From Nomia melanderi (lineage: Eukaryota; Arthropoda; Insecta; Hymenoptera; Halictidae), in the NCBI RefSeq assembly GCF_051020985.1, contig NC_135000.1:6903001-6967000 (forward strand): a stretch of DNA of 64,000 nucleotides. The letters are read 5' to 3'. Position numbers and translations under genes: made by a program. Under the pieces are notes generated by a model. It made no database searches, had not been told where the DNA came from, and was given only the letters and a program-made list of their open reading frames with translations. The number at the start of each line of letters is the position of its first letter. The first letter of the stretch is position 1. Below are positions 46,671-59,170 of this stretch, piece by piece.

Positions 46671-48088
46671 TGATCTTTAACAGTTATAATGTATACTCGT
46701 ATTGTAAGTCATGTTTAGAGAGTGAAGTATGTGAAATTCTATCAATTGTTCAGTTGATATTCTCGTTGTTTTATTTATTACTATTGTACTAAGATCGGAT
46801 TTTTATAATTTGTTGGAATATTATCAAACGGTTAACTCTGTAGACACATTTGACGTATCAGAACGTCATCGATATCTTGTCAAAGTCGCAGATGACAATC
46901 AAATTAATTTGCAGTAGTAGAATTCAACGTTTTATACTTGTTTTGTTTATTTTTATCTTAATAACATTGAATTTTTATGATTGATTAATGTGTGGTAGTT
47001 TTCCAACTCTTTATTGCACGAATTTCTAAGATAATGAATAATATATAATTCGTTTCTCCATTAACAACTATTTAATGTTCAATTTGGTTGCCTTAACTTT
47101 TAAAGTTTAATTAAAATATTAATGAATCTTTCAACAATGAAAGCATTCAGTTTCTAAAAAGTTCTGTTATATTATTATTATTACTATTATTATCACTATT
47201 ATATTATTACTATCATTCTAAGTTTCTATACCCTCATACTCCAATTAGTTCCTTTCGCCATAAACTAAAATCAGCTAACTATAAACAATAACGATAAAAA
47301 TTAATTTAAAGAAAGAATCTCAATTAAAAAAGATATTAACCCCTTCTAATCTATCGCGAAGATGAAATATTAAATTTAATCGATACGAATTACAATGTTC
47401 AAATTATAAATTGTAGAATCGCGAATTCAACAGTAATATCATCGAACCGAATATAAATTGAAAACTCATTTTATGAAAATTTGTGTAATTGTTTGTATTA
47501 ATTCGATATCGATGAATGTGCAAATAAAGAGGCTCATCGTCGAACGGTTTCAATCCAGGTGATTATTCGGTCTGCCCCGGCGTTCTATTTTCTGTTCGCC
47601 TATTTTTCACCGTGATATTCAATCGAAATTCACCCGTCATCCATCATTCGACTGAAAACTGATTACTGTTATAGAATAACAGAATGTTCCCGATCTTTCG
47701 GTACAGGAAGTCGGCTGCTACATATTTGATCAGTTCCATGCAGTTAACATTTTCAATGTCTCCCATCGAGAGGATGTACGGCATGCATGTTTAATCAATT
47801 TCGCGATTAATCTGCTTTATTAATATCGCAGCGTCGAAGTTAACGAATGAAGAGGGAACAGGAAATTTCATTTGCTAGCGGCAATAACAAAAAGTTCCAC
47901 TAACGCCCGACCTAACCTCACTTATCATTCGCTTCGACTAGATTCCAATTATTCCCCATATTAATGAACCGAATGCTAATTTCACTAATTACGTAACGAA
48001 TATTATACTTTTCGGAACATTCGATAGAAGTGGCGTCACTGTATTTAGAGAAATATCATTAAAATCAAAAATGCTTTCTCATCTATAC

Positions 48089-48138
48089 GAGAGATGATTA
48101 AAGTGAGAAAATTATTTTAATTGAACTTTTCGAAAGAT
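48089..48138 (+). repeat. Exact 50-bp duplicate of 46616-46665
   Basis: Starts GAGAGATGATTAAAGTGAG and ends AACTTTTCGAAAGAT; identical base for base with 46616-46665. Flanks differ. Confidence 0.9.
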
Positions 48139-48279
48139 CGAACTTTTCGAACTTCTCGTCTATACTTAAAACAACTTTGATTAAAAGCTTCCTTTGTAAT
48201 TGGACTAATTTACTTGTTTACCTAGAATTCATTCCGAAAACCCAATTACCAATTTGAAATTCTTTTTCCCTCGAAAGAG

Positions 48280-48590
48280 AGATTATTTTGAAGATTACAA
48301 AAAGTTATTTTAGAAATTCAGTAACAAGATTAATTGATTATCTCGAAGATTATAAAAATTAATTTTGAAAATTCACTAACGATCATAGAATTTATTCTTT
48401 CTACTAGAGGAAATTATTTTAAAGATTATAAGAAAATAATTCTGATAATCCAGTAACGAGCTTGAATTTATTGTTTCTTCTTGCCAAAGAAATTATTCTG
48501 AAGAGAAAGATTAATTAATTTTGAAGATTCAGTAACGAGCTTCAATTTTTGGGTCTCTTCTCGTGAAGGATACTGTTTGAAAGACGTTGA
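48280..48590. repeat. Degenerate tandem repeat with CAGTAACGAGCTT boxes
   Basis: Four imperfect units with GATTATTTTGAAGATTA and CAGTAAC(A/G)AG(A/C)TT motifs, spacing about 60-100 bp. Confidence 0.6.
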
Positions 48591-50217
48591 AAAATTAGTT
48601 TCGAGGGAGGCATCATCAATCTTCGGAGCGTAAAACGAGAACGAAAAAGAAAGCACTCTTTGCGCGACGCCGGTATTTTTAGCGTCTTTGTTTGTACATA
48701 TTCCGCCGGGTATTGCATCACAACACTTCGAGAACGCGCGCTTCTTGCGTACACTAAATCCGGTTCGTCTCAAGTTTCATCACGTTTTCCCGCGCACAAT
48801 GTTTCGAGAATTCTTTAACAATTCTTAACCAAGATCTGTAATTTTTTACCTGAGAATCGTTCCTTTGAACTCCAATGCATATATTTCATTTGCATGATTG
48901 AAACAATTCAATCGAGATATACTTTAGATAACAACGAATGAAATGCATAATGTTACATAATTAAATCGTCGCTTTTATAAACAATTCTGATTTCCGCTGA
49001 AGACTCAATTGTCGATTTTACGATACAGAAACGAGAGACTAAGATCGTGTGATTCTCTTAAAATGTCCAAACTGCAGTTTATTTTCTGCTTTCAAATCTC
49101 TAACTCTTAGTGGCAATTTTGAAGGAATTAACATCTACAATTAAGTAAAATCAGAATCGAGCCCTAACCATTCCAACCCTCCAAACCGAAAAGAAATCAT
49201 AAAACAATCATTTCCCAGCCAAGTATCTTCTAGCGCGGCTAAAATACAATTTCCAAACTCCACGCTTCAATTCTCAAAATGTTCCCAACCCACCCCTAAC
49301 TCCTCCAAACATCGCCTTAAAACATAAATCTCAATCAACCTACTCTTCCAACCAACCGTGCACTCCCAAGAGCCCTGCATCTACAAAAATGTCTCCAAAC
49401 CGACGGTCCCAAGTGAATCTTACCACCCATCATCAATTCCATCATCGATACACCCAACCATTACCAAAAAGTCTCGCATCCTAGTACATCCACGCCCAAA
49501 CACCGGAACAACCGTTCAAACCGAAGAACCCTACCCTAACTCGACCAGCGAAGCTGCAGACGCCTCACGAAGAAACAACGAGAACCCCGATCTACGGCAC
49601 GCAAACGAAAATGTAACTCAACCAAAATCTCGGCAGAAGCACTCTTAAAGTTCCCGCAAAAGTTGAGAAACTTCTGTCGAGCGGTTGAGAAGATCTGGCC
49701 GGTTCTATCGTGGAGCCACAGGCCTACAAGCATAGGGTATACCGGACACCATTCGAACCGACTTCCCCTGAACGGGCCGGCGTCACCTGGTTATCGTTCG
49801 CGCGTGAAATGATTCGTGTCCTCCCGGTTCGCACTGGCAGCCCTGACGCGTCTCCGGCGATCTCGATTGGTACTCACCACCGGTATCGGTCTCTCGAAGG
49901 TTCACGGGAATCGAACGCAAAACTCTCGGGGACGTGGCAGGCGTCAGGTTAAAAGCACCGGAGCGAAAGCACTCTACACCGCACTAATACTGGATTCGAA
50001 TGGCTGTTCTCGCGTCGTGCACGTCCTAGTCATAGCCAGGCGGTTTGCACACGGCACGTGTCCGTCGGAACGTCAGTGCTGTTGACGACAACGTACGCGG
50101 CGGCAGAGGGAGAGTGGACAGCCGCCTTCCGCCAGCGGGGGTGTTACAACTATACGCTTCGAGGCGGTTCGAGGCGGACGAACCTGTTCGAGTCTAACGG
50201 CGGAGATTCCTCGCGAC

Positions 50218-50231
50218 GGTCACCGGTGACC
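50218..50231. promoter_or_regulatory. Perfect 14-bp palindrome, copy 1
   Basis: GGTCACCGGTGACC, its own reverse complement. The half-sites GGTCA and TGACC are nuclear-receptor-like, in inverted orientation with a 4-bp spacer. Flanked by (C/T)GACGG and CGACGCTCG as in copy 2. Confidence 0.6.
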
Positions 50232-50249
50232 GACGCTCGCCCCGCTGAC

Positions 50250-50263
50250 GGTCACCGGTGACC
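50250..50263. promoter_or_regulatory. Perfect 14-bp palindrome, copy 2
   Basis: Same 14-bp sequence 32 bp further on, followed by GGCGCTCG. The spacing is close to three helical turns. Confidence 0.6.
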
Positions 50264-51504
50264 GGCGCTCGGTGGACACCGTGGAACACGCCGAACGTTT
50301 CCCATTGAATTTCTTTCCGTATGTACCAGTCGGTAACGTATTGTACCGGGTGTCTGTGGTATCGAGGATTTCAGAATAAGGAGGAATTGGTTAATTGTAT
50401 TTCGTACGTTGGGTTTTTTTTAGTTTATTGTGGGAGATTGAGTTTGACGTTCTTATGGTTGACATGAGTATTTTTGATGGGTGATGGGTATTGTATTGAT
50501 GATTTGTCGAAATATTTAGTTTCGTTAAACTGCATTTGTGATGGTAGAGGATATTCTATAGTGTTTACTTGATTTTGTTATTTATGGGATATTTGTCGAG
50601 TGTACAGTTTGCATCGTTTTCCTTTAGCTTTTATTTTGTGGAGCTGTTTTCGTAATTGTAGTGCAATCGGAGAGGTAGCATGTTTATGTGTGGAGAGGTA
50701 TTTGTAAAATGTGAAATGAAATGTTCTTATAGGAAGCTTCATTCTCGAAAGTTTGCCTGAGAAGCGTTGGTAACTGCAAGTGGAAGTGGTAGGTTATGAA
50801 CGGACATCGAGACGATCGTTTTTCGAACTCGTTTATCTCGTTAACGAGATATTCAGTGAAAATGAATTTTACCAGAATTTCAGAAACACCTTGTACGATG
50901 AGTTAATTAATCGTATCATTATTAATAATAAAATTCGGGATTGTTCAAATTTCCAGAGTATTCTTTTGTTTGATTAAGTAAGCAAAATTAAATTCATTCC
51001 TTTCTCTGTGGTCACGTTTAAAATTATTTAGAAGACTATAATTATGGATTTGATAATTGTTTATTGCACATTGTACAGATCATTGACCCGAAAGATAATT
51101 TCACTTTGACAGCTGATCTGAACGTTAATGAAAGGGTTGTCTATTTCAAATAAAATAAGATAAAAAATCAATGAAAATCAGTAGGAAATTAAACCTTGAA
51201 TATAAAATACAAAATGTGATAAATAATTTTCAACTATCAAAACTACAGCCCCTTTCAAAACACCCACACTCAGATCTTCCTTCCACATTCTGAATTTCCC
51301 AAATATCAAATATTCTTATATAACTTTTATTAGCACCTCATTTTATTCCATTCATTTATTCAAATTAGAAATTCTAAAAACATTTATTAATCATTCATTT
51401 CACATTTCCTAAAATTCCTCTGTAGAAACTCGAAGAGTGCCTCTATCGAGACTTCAATTTCTTTAACATTCAACTCTCTAGCTAAATCAATTTCATTAAT
51501 AATT

Positions 51505-51780
51505 CAACATCTCTAATCAACCATCAAACAAGCAGATTAAATAATACAGAAACGAGCCTACAATCCATCAAAATATCAATAAATCCACTCACACAATTAA
51601 CACAAGCCAATTATCAGAAAAACACTACATTCTCCTCCAAAAACCTCATTAACTACTACATAATAATATTCAATATCTCCAATCAACTATCAAACAAACA
51701 GATTCAAACGATCCATTGCAATCCACTGAAAATATCAATAAATCCATTCACGCAATTCGCGCAAAGACAATTAGCAGGCA
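51505..51780. repeat. Two-copy tandem repeat, period about 165 bp
   Basis: CATCTCTAATCAACCATCAA and CAATCCATCAAAATATCAAT recur with changes at about 51670 and 51720. AT-rich, no coding pattern. Confidence 0.7.
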
Positions 51781-52397
51781 TTCGATGTTAGCATGAAGTT
51801 TCAAGTATTTTTCCAATTGCCACTGACATTATTCACATGGAAGAACGAGGTTCAAGCTGGATTAATATTGACCAATTGCCAGCTCCCGAAGGTGTTAATC
51901 TGAAAATTATTATGGTATCGCGTTGCCGTTCCGCGCGGGTGCCATTAAGCCCCGGGAATTAGTCCAAAATGTGTGAGTAATAAATTTATTTCGGTGTTGT
52001 CTCCGCTGGTTCATCGCTCAGAAAGCACATTCCCTAGTACAATGTAAACGAATACCGGTCTACCGTTATCCGTGAATATGATTCATGACGGTATTGACGT
52101 ATCTCGGGCGCGGATCGCCCGAAATATCGTCACCTGTTCCACCGTGCACTGATTATTCATCGATTTCGCTGCATTAATAATCGGCCAGGCATATTTTTTG
52201 CACGATACTCGCACAGTCGTTGAAACGGGTACTCCCATTATTCAACAGCTACTCTTCGCCTCCGAGAATGAGCGGCCGATCATTTTAATCAACGTTTATG
52301 AAACAATTACCCGTTACTGTTTCAGAATCGTGTTCATTCAGAGACTCTCAATGACACGTTGTTTCACAATTTTCTTTTACACTGCTTTCTATTATAT

Positions 52398-52640
52398 TTA
52401 ACACTGAAACTGCCAGAGGAGTCAAAACATATTCCTGATGTCTTCTTTTTGCAATTATTGAGAAGGTAATGAACGTTTCTTTGAGGAATTATTGAAGAAA
52501 TTGATTTAGCAGTAGAACTGAATTGAAAATTGAAGTTTGAATAGATGTATTCTTGGAGTTTCTATAGACGAATTTTAACAAGTCAGTTTTACTGCTCGGT
52601 AGGATTGGTCTTAAGTCTATTTATTTGAAATTTGATTAGA
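52398..52640 (+). repeat. Dispersed repeat family A, copy 3
   Basis: Begins TTTAACACTGAAACTGCC, like the left end of the element at 21761, then ATTCCTGATGTCTTC at 52431 and the GATTTAGCAGTA, ATTCTTGG and ACTGCTCGGTA blocks shared with the copy at 647. The right end is not visible. Confidence 0.65.
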
Positions 52641-53322
52641 GATATCTTAGTACGTGGTGGTCACTAACGAGGTTAACGAAGGAGAAATACTCTAAAAATA
52701 TGAACACTAGACAAATGTCATGAGAACACGAATACTATACAAACACCATCAACATACTACTACAAAGTACTATAAAATACTACCACTATACAAATGCAAT
52801 GCAAATACCATCAAAATATTAATACCATAAAGGACTATCAAAATATTAATACCATAAAATACAACGAAAATACTCGAAAGACTGCAACTATCCAAATACC
52901 ATAAAAGCATTAATACTAGAAAAATAGAAAAGAATACAAAGAATTCCTAGCAACGGTCAGCTGTGCTAGCCGTTTCGCACAGAGTAGGCGGCCATCTTGG
53001 ACCAGAGGGGAGGGGGAGTATAAGCCGCCGAAAAGGCTGAAAGAAAAGCGACAGGCGAGCCAAGGCGTGAGATCCAAATCGAAAACGTGGGATGCCCCGG
53101 CTCCAGTTTATTTCGATCCGAAAATCGGGGTGGAACGTAACATTGGACAAGGATCGAATTCCGTTTTCTTTTCGTTCCGCGGTGCGCGGCTCGTAGGTGG
53201 CCGAAAGTAGCGGCGGCACAACTTCCGAAAAGCCGCTGGTAACGAGCGAGGCAATATACTCCGGCGAGTGAGAGCCGCGAGCCGGCCGACGCTGTGGGAA
53301 CACACTCATCCGCTATTAATAG

Positions 53323-53348
53323 CATCTTGCTCAAATTTCTATTTTTAG
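53323..53348. promoter_or_regulatory. Two adjacent MEF2 consensus sites in a GC-rich island
   Basis: CTATTAATAG (53323-53332) and CTATTTTTAG (53339-53348) both fit YTAWWWWTAR with a 6-bp gap, the same spacing as the pair at 42530. They sit in locally GC-rich DNA, where chance matches are rarer. On the minus strand a TATATT lies 65 bp downstream (53253-53258), an arrangement expected of a muscle promoter that could serve Mlp84B. Confidence 0.4.
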
Positions 53349-53498
53349 CTGCGGGCTTATGCGCGTGCACGTGGCTTTATGTAAAAAGCTACGGTCGTGC
53401 CGTGCACGATCGCGCACGCCCACGCGGTCGTATTGGTACGGGACGAAGCTGGGACGGTAGGCAACTGGCTGCGTTCGCGGAGGACTTCCTGCTTGGGC

Positions 53499-53880
53499 CG
53501 GGGACCGTGACTTTTGTAACAAACTGTTGGTCTTTTTTTCATTATTATCGAAATGGTATTTGAAATAGAGAAGTATGTTTTTACTTCAAAAAATTGGATT
53601 TAAATGGTTATAGAAATTAGATTATTGAGAAGGGGACCGTGACTTTTACATCAGACTACTGGTCTCCTTTTAAGTAATATAAAAATGGTATTTGAAGTGT
53701 AAAAGCCTGTTTTTCTAAAAGGTTAGCTTCAGATGTTTCTAACAAATTAAGTAACTGCAATGGGGAGCATGGGTTTTCATCAGGCTGCTGGTCTTCGTTT
53801 AATTATTATGAAAATGGTATTTGCAATGCAGAAGCTTCAAAGGTTTATAAAAATTAAATAATTAAGATGGGGTATATATA
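53499..53880. repeat. Three-copy tandem repeat, period about 133 bp
   Basis: GGGACCGTGACTTTT at 53499 and 53633 and GGGGAGCATGGGTTTTCAT at about 53762 start units that share ACTG(T/C)TGGTCT and AAAATGGTATTTGAA. Confidence 0.8.
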
Positions 53881-54480
53881 ATATTCGTCAGCAATAAAAA
53901 AACTGTTCATCCATTACGAATTTTCATTTTGATGCGACGATTTATTGTATAATAATTCCATCTTCATCGAACAATTTCGTTGGATCCTTTCTGTAAAACG
54001 TATAACTACACAAAAATGCGCAGTTCAATAATTACAATTTACAATTACATTTCCGTAAAGGAGCGGTTGCCCCTTCGATCGCGACAGAAATATTCGCGTC
54101 CGTAATGGCGGAAGACCGCGCGGAGAGGAAGTGCTTAAAAATTGATCTCCAACGGGGAAAAGCAGTCGGTTTATTTATATTTAACCCGTTGGTGCAACGA
54201 TCCCGGTGCAGTTCCGCTATGCAACGCGAATTCCGAGCTTCAGTTCGCGCGAAGATCTTGACGTTTCAAACAGAAAGCCGCGAAGCAACTTTTGCCTCCT
54301 CGTTAATGCGTTTTTAACGTCGGAATATTGTTTCACCATAATTCAGTTATCCAAAGAAGAAATTGGGAATTCAATTTTAAATCGTCGGCCTCTAATTTAT
54401 TCCCAGTCCCTTCATGTTAATCGGTTTTCCATTAATTTCACCGAAGGAATCATTTAAAATCTACATTATCTCTATGATCA

Positions 54481-54610
54481 CTCGCCGGCGGCCATCTTGT
54501 CGGCACTAACCTCAAAAATCCATATTTCGTCGTTATCATTTTAATTATTGTTTCCAACTGAACGAAGCTGTAAAGAGACGTTTTCTTATAGTTTAACACT
54601 AGAACAACAT
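54481..54610 (+). repeat. Dispersed repeat family D, copy 2
   Basis: Ordered match to 44301-44440: GCCATCTTGTCGGC, CTAACCTC, TTTCCAACTGAACGAAG and AACACTAGAAC. Divergence of roughly a quarter suggests an old dispersed element. Confidence 0.8.
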
Positions 54611-56379
54611 TCAGCAAACATTCTAAGCATATTCTATGTCTATGTCAAAGTATAATTATTCAACTTATCAAATAAATATAATTAATCGACAGTATGGTAC
54701 TTTTTAATATTACTAGGCGTAAACTCGTATTTATTCTCAACGAAACGAATCAAAATAATTTACAAATTATATTTATAATACAATAAATATAACTAATGAT
54801 ACTTATTTCGTTCATTATCATTACAATAAGATTTCATCTCCGAAATCTGTCAAACTATGGTACTTTTCCAAACAGTTCCCAACGTTCTACAATAAATCCA
54901 CCAAATTAAATGTTCCAAAAGTAAATCCTTTTGTCTCACTTATCAATCTTCCTCAGATTAACCGCGCAGAAACAGATACTGTATCTTAAAGAGTTATTCG
55001 TCAGCCGCTCGACTGACGGGGTGGTGAAATTGAGCCGATAACGTCGGACATCTTGCACTCCGTCGAAAGCATGGAGAGAGGGCTATTAGTAGCCATTAGA
55101 TTGAGCTTGTGCGGTGCATAATGCAGAAATTCTTGACTTGTTCCACTTGACCGCCCCTCCCCCTCCTTCACCACCCCGTTCACCGGCCGGAATTATTTCC
55201 GTCCCGTCGCGGGTGTTATATGATCGCGGAAGAAACGGATCTACCCTCTTCGGGTAATCCCTTGAACGACTAATCCGATATCCTCGTTTTGCCAGAGATT
55301 CCAGCCACCTTTAAATAATCCCGCGCCGTTTTCGCATTCAGCCCCCTTGGTAAAGTTGACATTTCAAATTTATCGTTCACCTATTCCATCGAAATGCGAA
55401 ATTTTCCGAAATTCGACGGAATTTCTGAACGCTGCGCTTTTAACCCTTTGCGCTCGAAGGATGACTCAGTCGCCATTTTATTTCATACAGCAAACCCACG
55501 GAGTTGAATATTAAATATTTTAAACTAAACTTTGTATTGCTATGTGAGATATTTAAATAAAATAGCTTTGCCCCTTAATTTATCCGTGAATTATCGTTAA
55601 ATTAGCTTCAAACTTTTAGTGAACCTTTTCGTTAACCCTTTCAATGACAGGTGAAATGTTTATAGATATTCGAATGCCAGGCGATTTGAGACGAGGATGA
55701 ATGATTATAATAACTTATATGTACAGGAATTTTTACGTAAAGTTCATACAATTTTTATGCATAAATACAAACATGTTTCGACTTCTTGAAATTCTTTCAT
55801 AGAAACTGCAAGAGTGCATCTATTAGTTTAATCGATTTACAATTCTTAGCTAATACATATTTGTAATGCGAATATTATATCACTCGTTCTATTTGTCGCC
55901 TGAATGAAAAGAAAAATCAGTGGATCTTTATTTATCGCGATTGGTCGCCGTTTTTCTGGCAGAGACCGCGCCATGGCGACGAATCAACTGGATCTGCGAA
56001 CGATTTGTCAACGGGTACAGCATAACGCGTAAAAATAATATGCCGGGAGCTCTGTTTACAAACACGATCGATATAAATACGAGATTAATTGAGTTTGTTA
56101 TGCAGGTCGATTTAAAAATAGTACCACGAAGCATGAGCGTTCTGTGCATCGATGTTCACCCTAATCACGTCCATCTTAATGATAATCTATCAAGATTAGA
56201 CTATATTCATAAAAATTTGACTTCCTGTTTCAGCAATTGGCGTTCGATGGACGACAAAAAATTCAATTGACCTGCTTTTCTATCGTAATTACAATCTTAG
56301 ACTATTTTTCCTCAGTTCCTAGTACTTTTAAATAATTATGTTTTTTGCTTTTTTTTCTATTTGAAGGGGCTAGATAATG

Positions 56380-56830
56380 GAATAGTAGTGTAGGATCTTT
56401 ATTATTTGAACTAATTTGAAGTAAAGAGGTTCAGATGATCGAATAGTATACTGGAACCACGATTCTTGAAAGTAATTAAGACTTAGATGATTTAGATGAT
56501 CAAAGAGTACAGAAGAACCTCGATTATTCGACTAATTAGAATGAAGAAGGTTCAGATAATTGAATAATTCAGTAAAGCCTCCATGATTCGAGTTAATTAG
56601 GACCACAAAGGTTCCTATAATATAACAATACAGTAGAATCTCGATTATCCGAATTAATTAGAATCAAAATGGTTCAACTATCCGAACACTACAGTAAAAC
56701 CTAAACAACCCAAACCAATTAAACCCAAAAAATCCTCACAGCCCAACATTCCAATACAACCTCGACACTGCAAATTAACTGGAACCAATATACTTCAGCT
56801 AATCAAACATTCCCTCGGACCCTCGATTAT
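56380..56830. repeat. Tandem repeat of about 65 bp with ACCTCGATTATCCGA boxes
   Basis: Six or more degenerate units of the form CAGTA(G/A)AA(T/C)CTCGATTATCC then GAATTAATTAGAA and GGTTCA. The box resembles the ends of pogo/Tigger-type transposons. Confidence 0.75.
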
Positions 56831-58920
56831 CCGAACCAAACAGGCCCAAACATTCCGTTGCAATTCGAAAATCAGTATACACGAAGTGACGAGCATAGAA
56901 ACGAAAAACGAACGGACACCGCTATGTCCCAGGGTCCACCGTGGCACTTCCTTCCTCTTTATCGCGTCGGGGCAGTCGTTCGGCGCTCAGGGAAGCGCAG
57001 ATGTAAGTATAGCAAGAGGACGGCCTAGTTGCCATCGCGGCCATCCGAAATATTAGAATAAGCCCACGCGCGTAATACAATCCCGATGGTAAGGTAACCA
57101 AATTTAGCATGTGACTTAGCAGACGCCCTCGAGACACTTGCACGCGCGATGATTCAACGCTGATAGAGGAGAATGCCGTTCGAACGAGAAAGATGAACAG
57201 GGTGAGTAGCCCGGGTTTAGAAAGTGGCGAGGCGGGGAACGAAGGGTGGGGGGGGCGACGGGGCGGACAGGAATTATCTCGCCACCGAAACTTTTACGCG
57301 TTCGCTGAATCATTTTTGTTTTCGGTGCCCGTGACTCTCCTCTGCGGGCCAGGGATACGGAGCACGGCTTCGCTGGCTGCGTACGAGAACCGATGGCTGG
57401 GTCGCTCGTGATCCACGCCGGAGAACTGTACAGGGTGAACCGTACACTATTCGTTTATACATTAACCCCTTCACCTGGAATATCGTGTCAGGCTCGTGAC
57501 GAAAATTTCGAGCTAGATCTGGGAGATCTAAATGTTATCTATGTTTTCTAAATATAAATTAAACATTGCTTTGCTATTATTTCATACAGTGAAACTATGA
57601 AATTTGATGTTTAATATTATACTTCGTATAATGGATCAATTTGAGAAATATTGGAATAAAATAGTTTCGTTCCTCGATGTGTGATTTCTCGAGTTAGTTT
57701 CACGAAATATTTTTATCTCGTCAAAAAATGTGCAAGTATTTCTAGTGAAAAACTTCCGAGTGCAATTAATAAAGTGTTTTATACGGAATAACTCTCGTTT
57801 GAAGTATTTTCGTGTAATAAATATGAATGACACTGTGTATGGTAATAGTCATGAAGTTTCTCTTGAGTTTGAGTGGTCAGTCGGGTCTCTGGTGACCCAG
57901 GCGTCGCTGGTCATGAAATGAAAACTATTAATTATGGATAAATTGTGATGGAATTAAGTGAGGCTCTTCTTTTATGTTTTTTAAGAGGAACTAAGGCTGT
58001 ATTGATCGATACAGTTAAGGATCTTCGATGTTAATCGAATTTTCTAATTAAATGGAGACTATGCAGAGTTGATTAAACAGGTTTATCATTAAGATCATTT
58101 ATTAAGATAGAATAATAGTTAGATCATAGTTTCAATCATCTCGGACACAGTTTCCGATCGTGATTCGATGTTTTCCCTAACTTGCCAGTTTGTTTTGCGT
58201 ACAGGCTAAGTCAGAACTGCATTTAAACCGGATTGAGTTTTGTAATAGTCCTTGGTACGGTCTTGGTTAGGTCAGGGTTAGATCAGTATTCGATATAAAT
58301 AAAATCCGTGATGAGTATCACTTGAGTTCAGCTTTCGTTTAAGTTCCCGTGTGCGCTGGCAGCGTTTTTATGATAGTCCTTGGTCCCATCTATATTTAGT
58401 TCGATTTCGAGTTGTTCAGACACCAATGAAGTTCAAGTTTAGGATAAGGCACGATTCGATTCTGTCTTGATCGTCCTTACCCTCACCTGATCCGATTCGA
58501 TCGAAGTCGCCCGTTAAACAGACGAAAATCGAAGGAACTGCCCTCTCGATCGTTCAATTTCTCAATTTTTCTGTTACGCATCCACGTTAGCAAGTTAGCT
58601 ACCATTTGTTTCGATATGCCAATGAATCTTCTAAACAGAATCTAGCGAGAATGATACTAAAAAGAGTTATCGAGCTTCTAAATATAATACCGTATCTCGC
58701 AACTTCGAACGACGATATCTATTAATTCCATTTTCTTTATATAAATCATAGTGTCACAAACATGTGACGTTAAGCTTGTCAAAAAACACGAATTATATCG
58801 TCTCATAAATAATATCATTATTGACAACGAAGGAGAATATAGTTCAGAATAATAAAGCTCTTCTATTTTAATTTCCATTTATTCTTATTGAAGTAACATT
58901 ATTTCTATCGAAATTGTCAA

Positions 58921-59170
58921 AAGACACCTTTCAAAATTTTAACTTAAGATTATTTCCCAAGTTCAGTATATTCTGAATCGACTTTTTGACTTTCCTAATA
59001 ACGATTATAAAACTAACTATAATTAATATCCAAAATTCAGTTTGAGGAACAATGGTTGAACTAAGGAAACAATTGTAAGCGAAGATCAATGGAAGATGAA
59101 GATAAAAATTCAATTGAACAGCAATGATTAAACTGAGGAAACAATTGTGAATGAAGATTTCAAAAGGTGT
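58921..59170 (+). repeat. Dispersed repeat family E, copy 2
   Basis: Aligns with 46495-46670 (TTATTTCCCAAGTTCAG, CTAATAACGATTAT, TTTGAGGA). Its right half has a further internal duplication of AACTAAGGAAACAATTGTAA, seen again as AACTGAGGAAACAATTGTGA. Confidence 0.7.

Larger units (their letters stand above)
49878..50280 (-). promoter_or_regulatory. Candidate 5' UTR exon and promoter region of Mlp84B
   Basis: CpG-rich block with a strong minus-strand donor (GGTG then GTGAGTACC) whose exon side begins at 49878. An intron from here to the acceptor at 43296 would be 6.6 kb. There is no TATA box, and no start was identified. This is one of several possibilities. Confidence 0.25.

Noticed and set aside
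52966..53370. Minus-strand frame of 134 codons in a GC-rich island
   Set aside because: No similarity to a known family and other frames are equally open; more likely promoter or UTR sequence.
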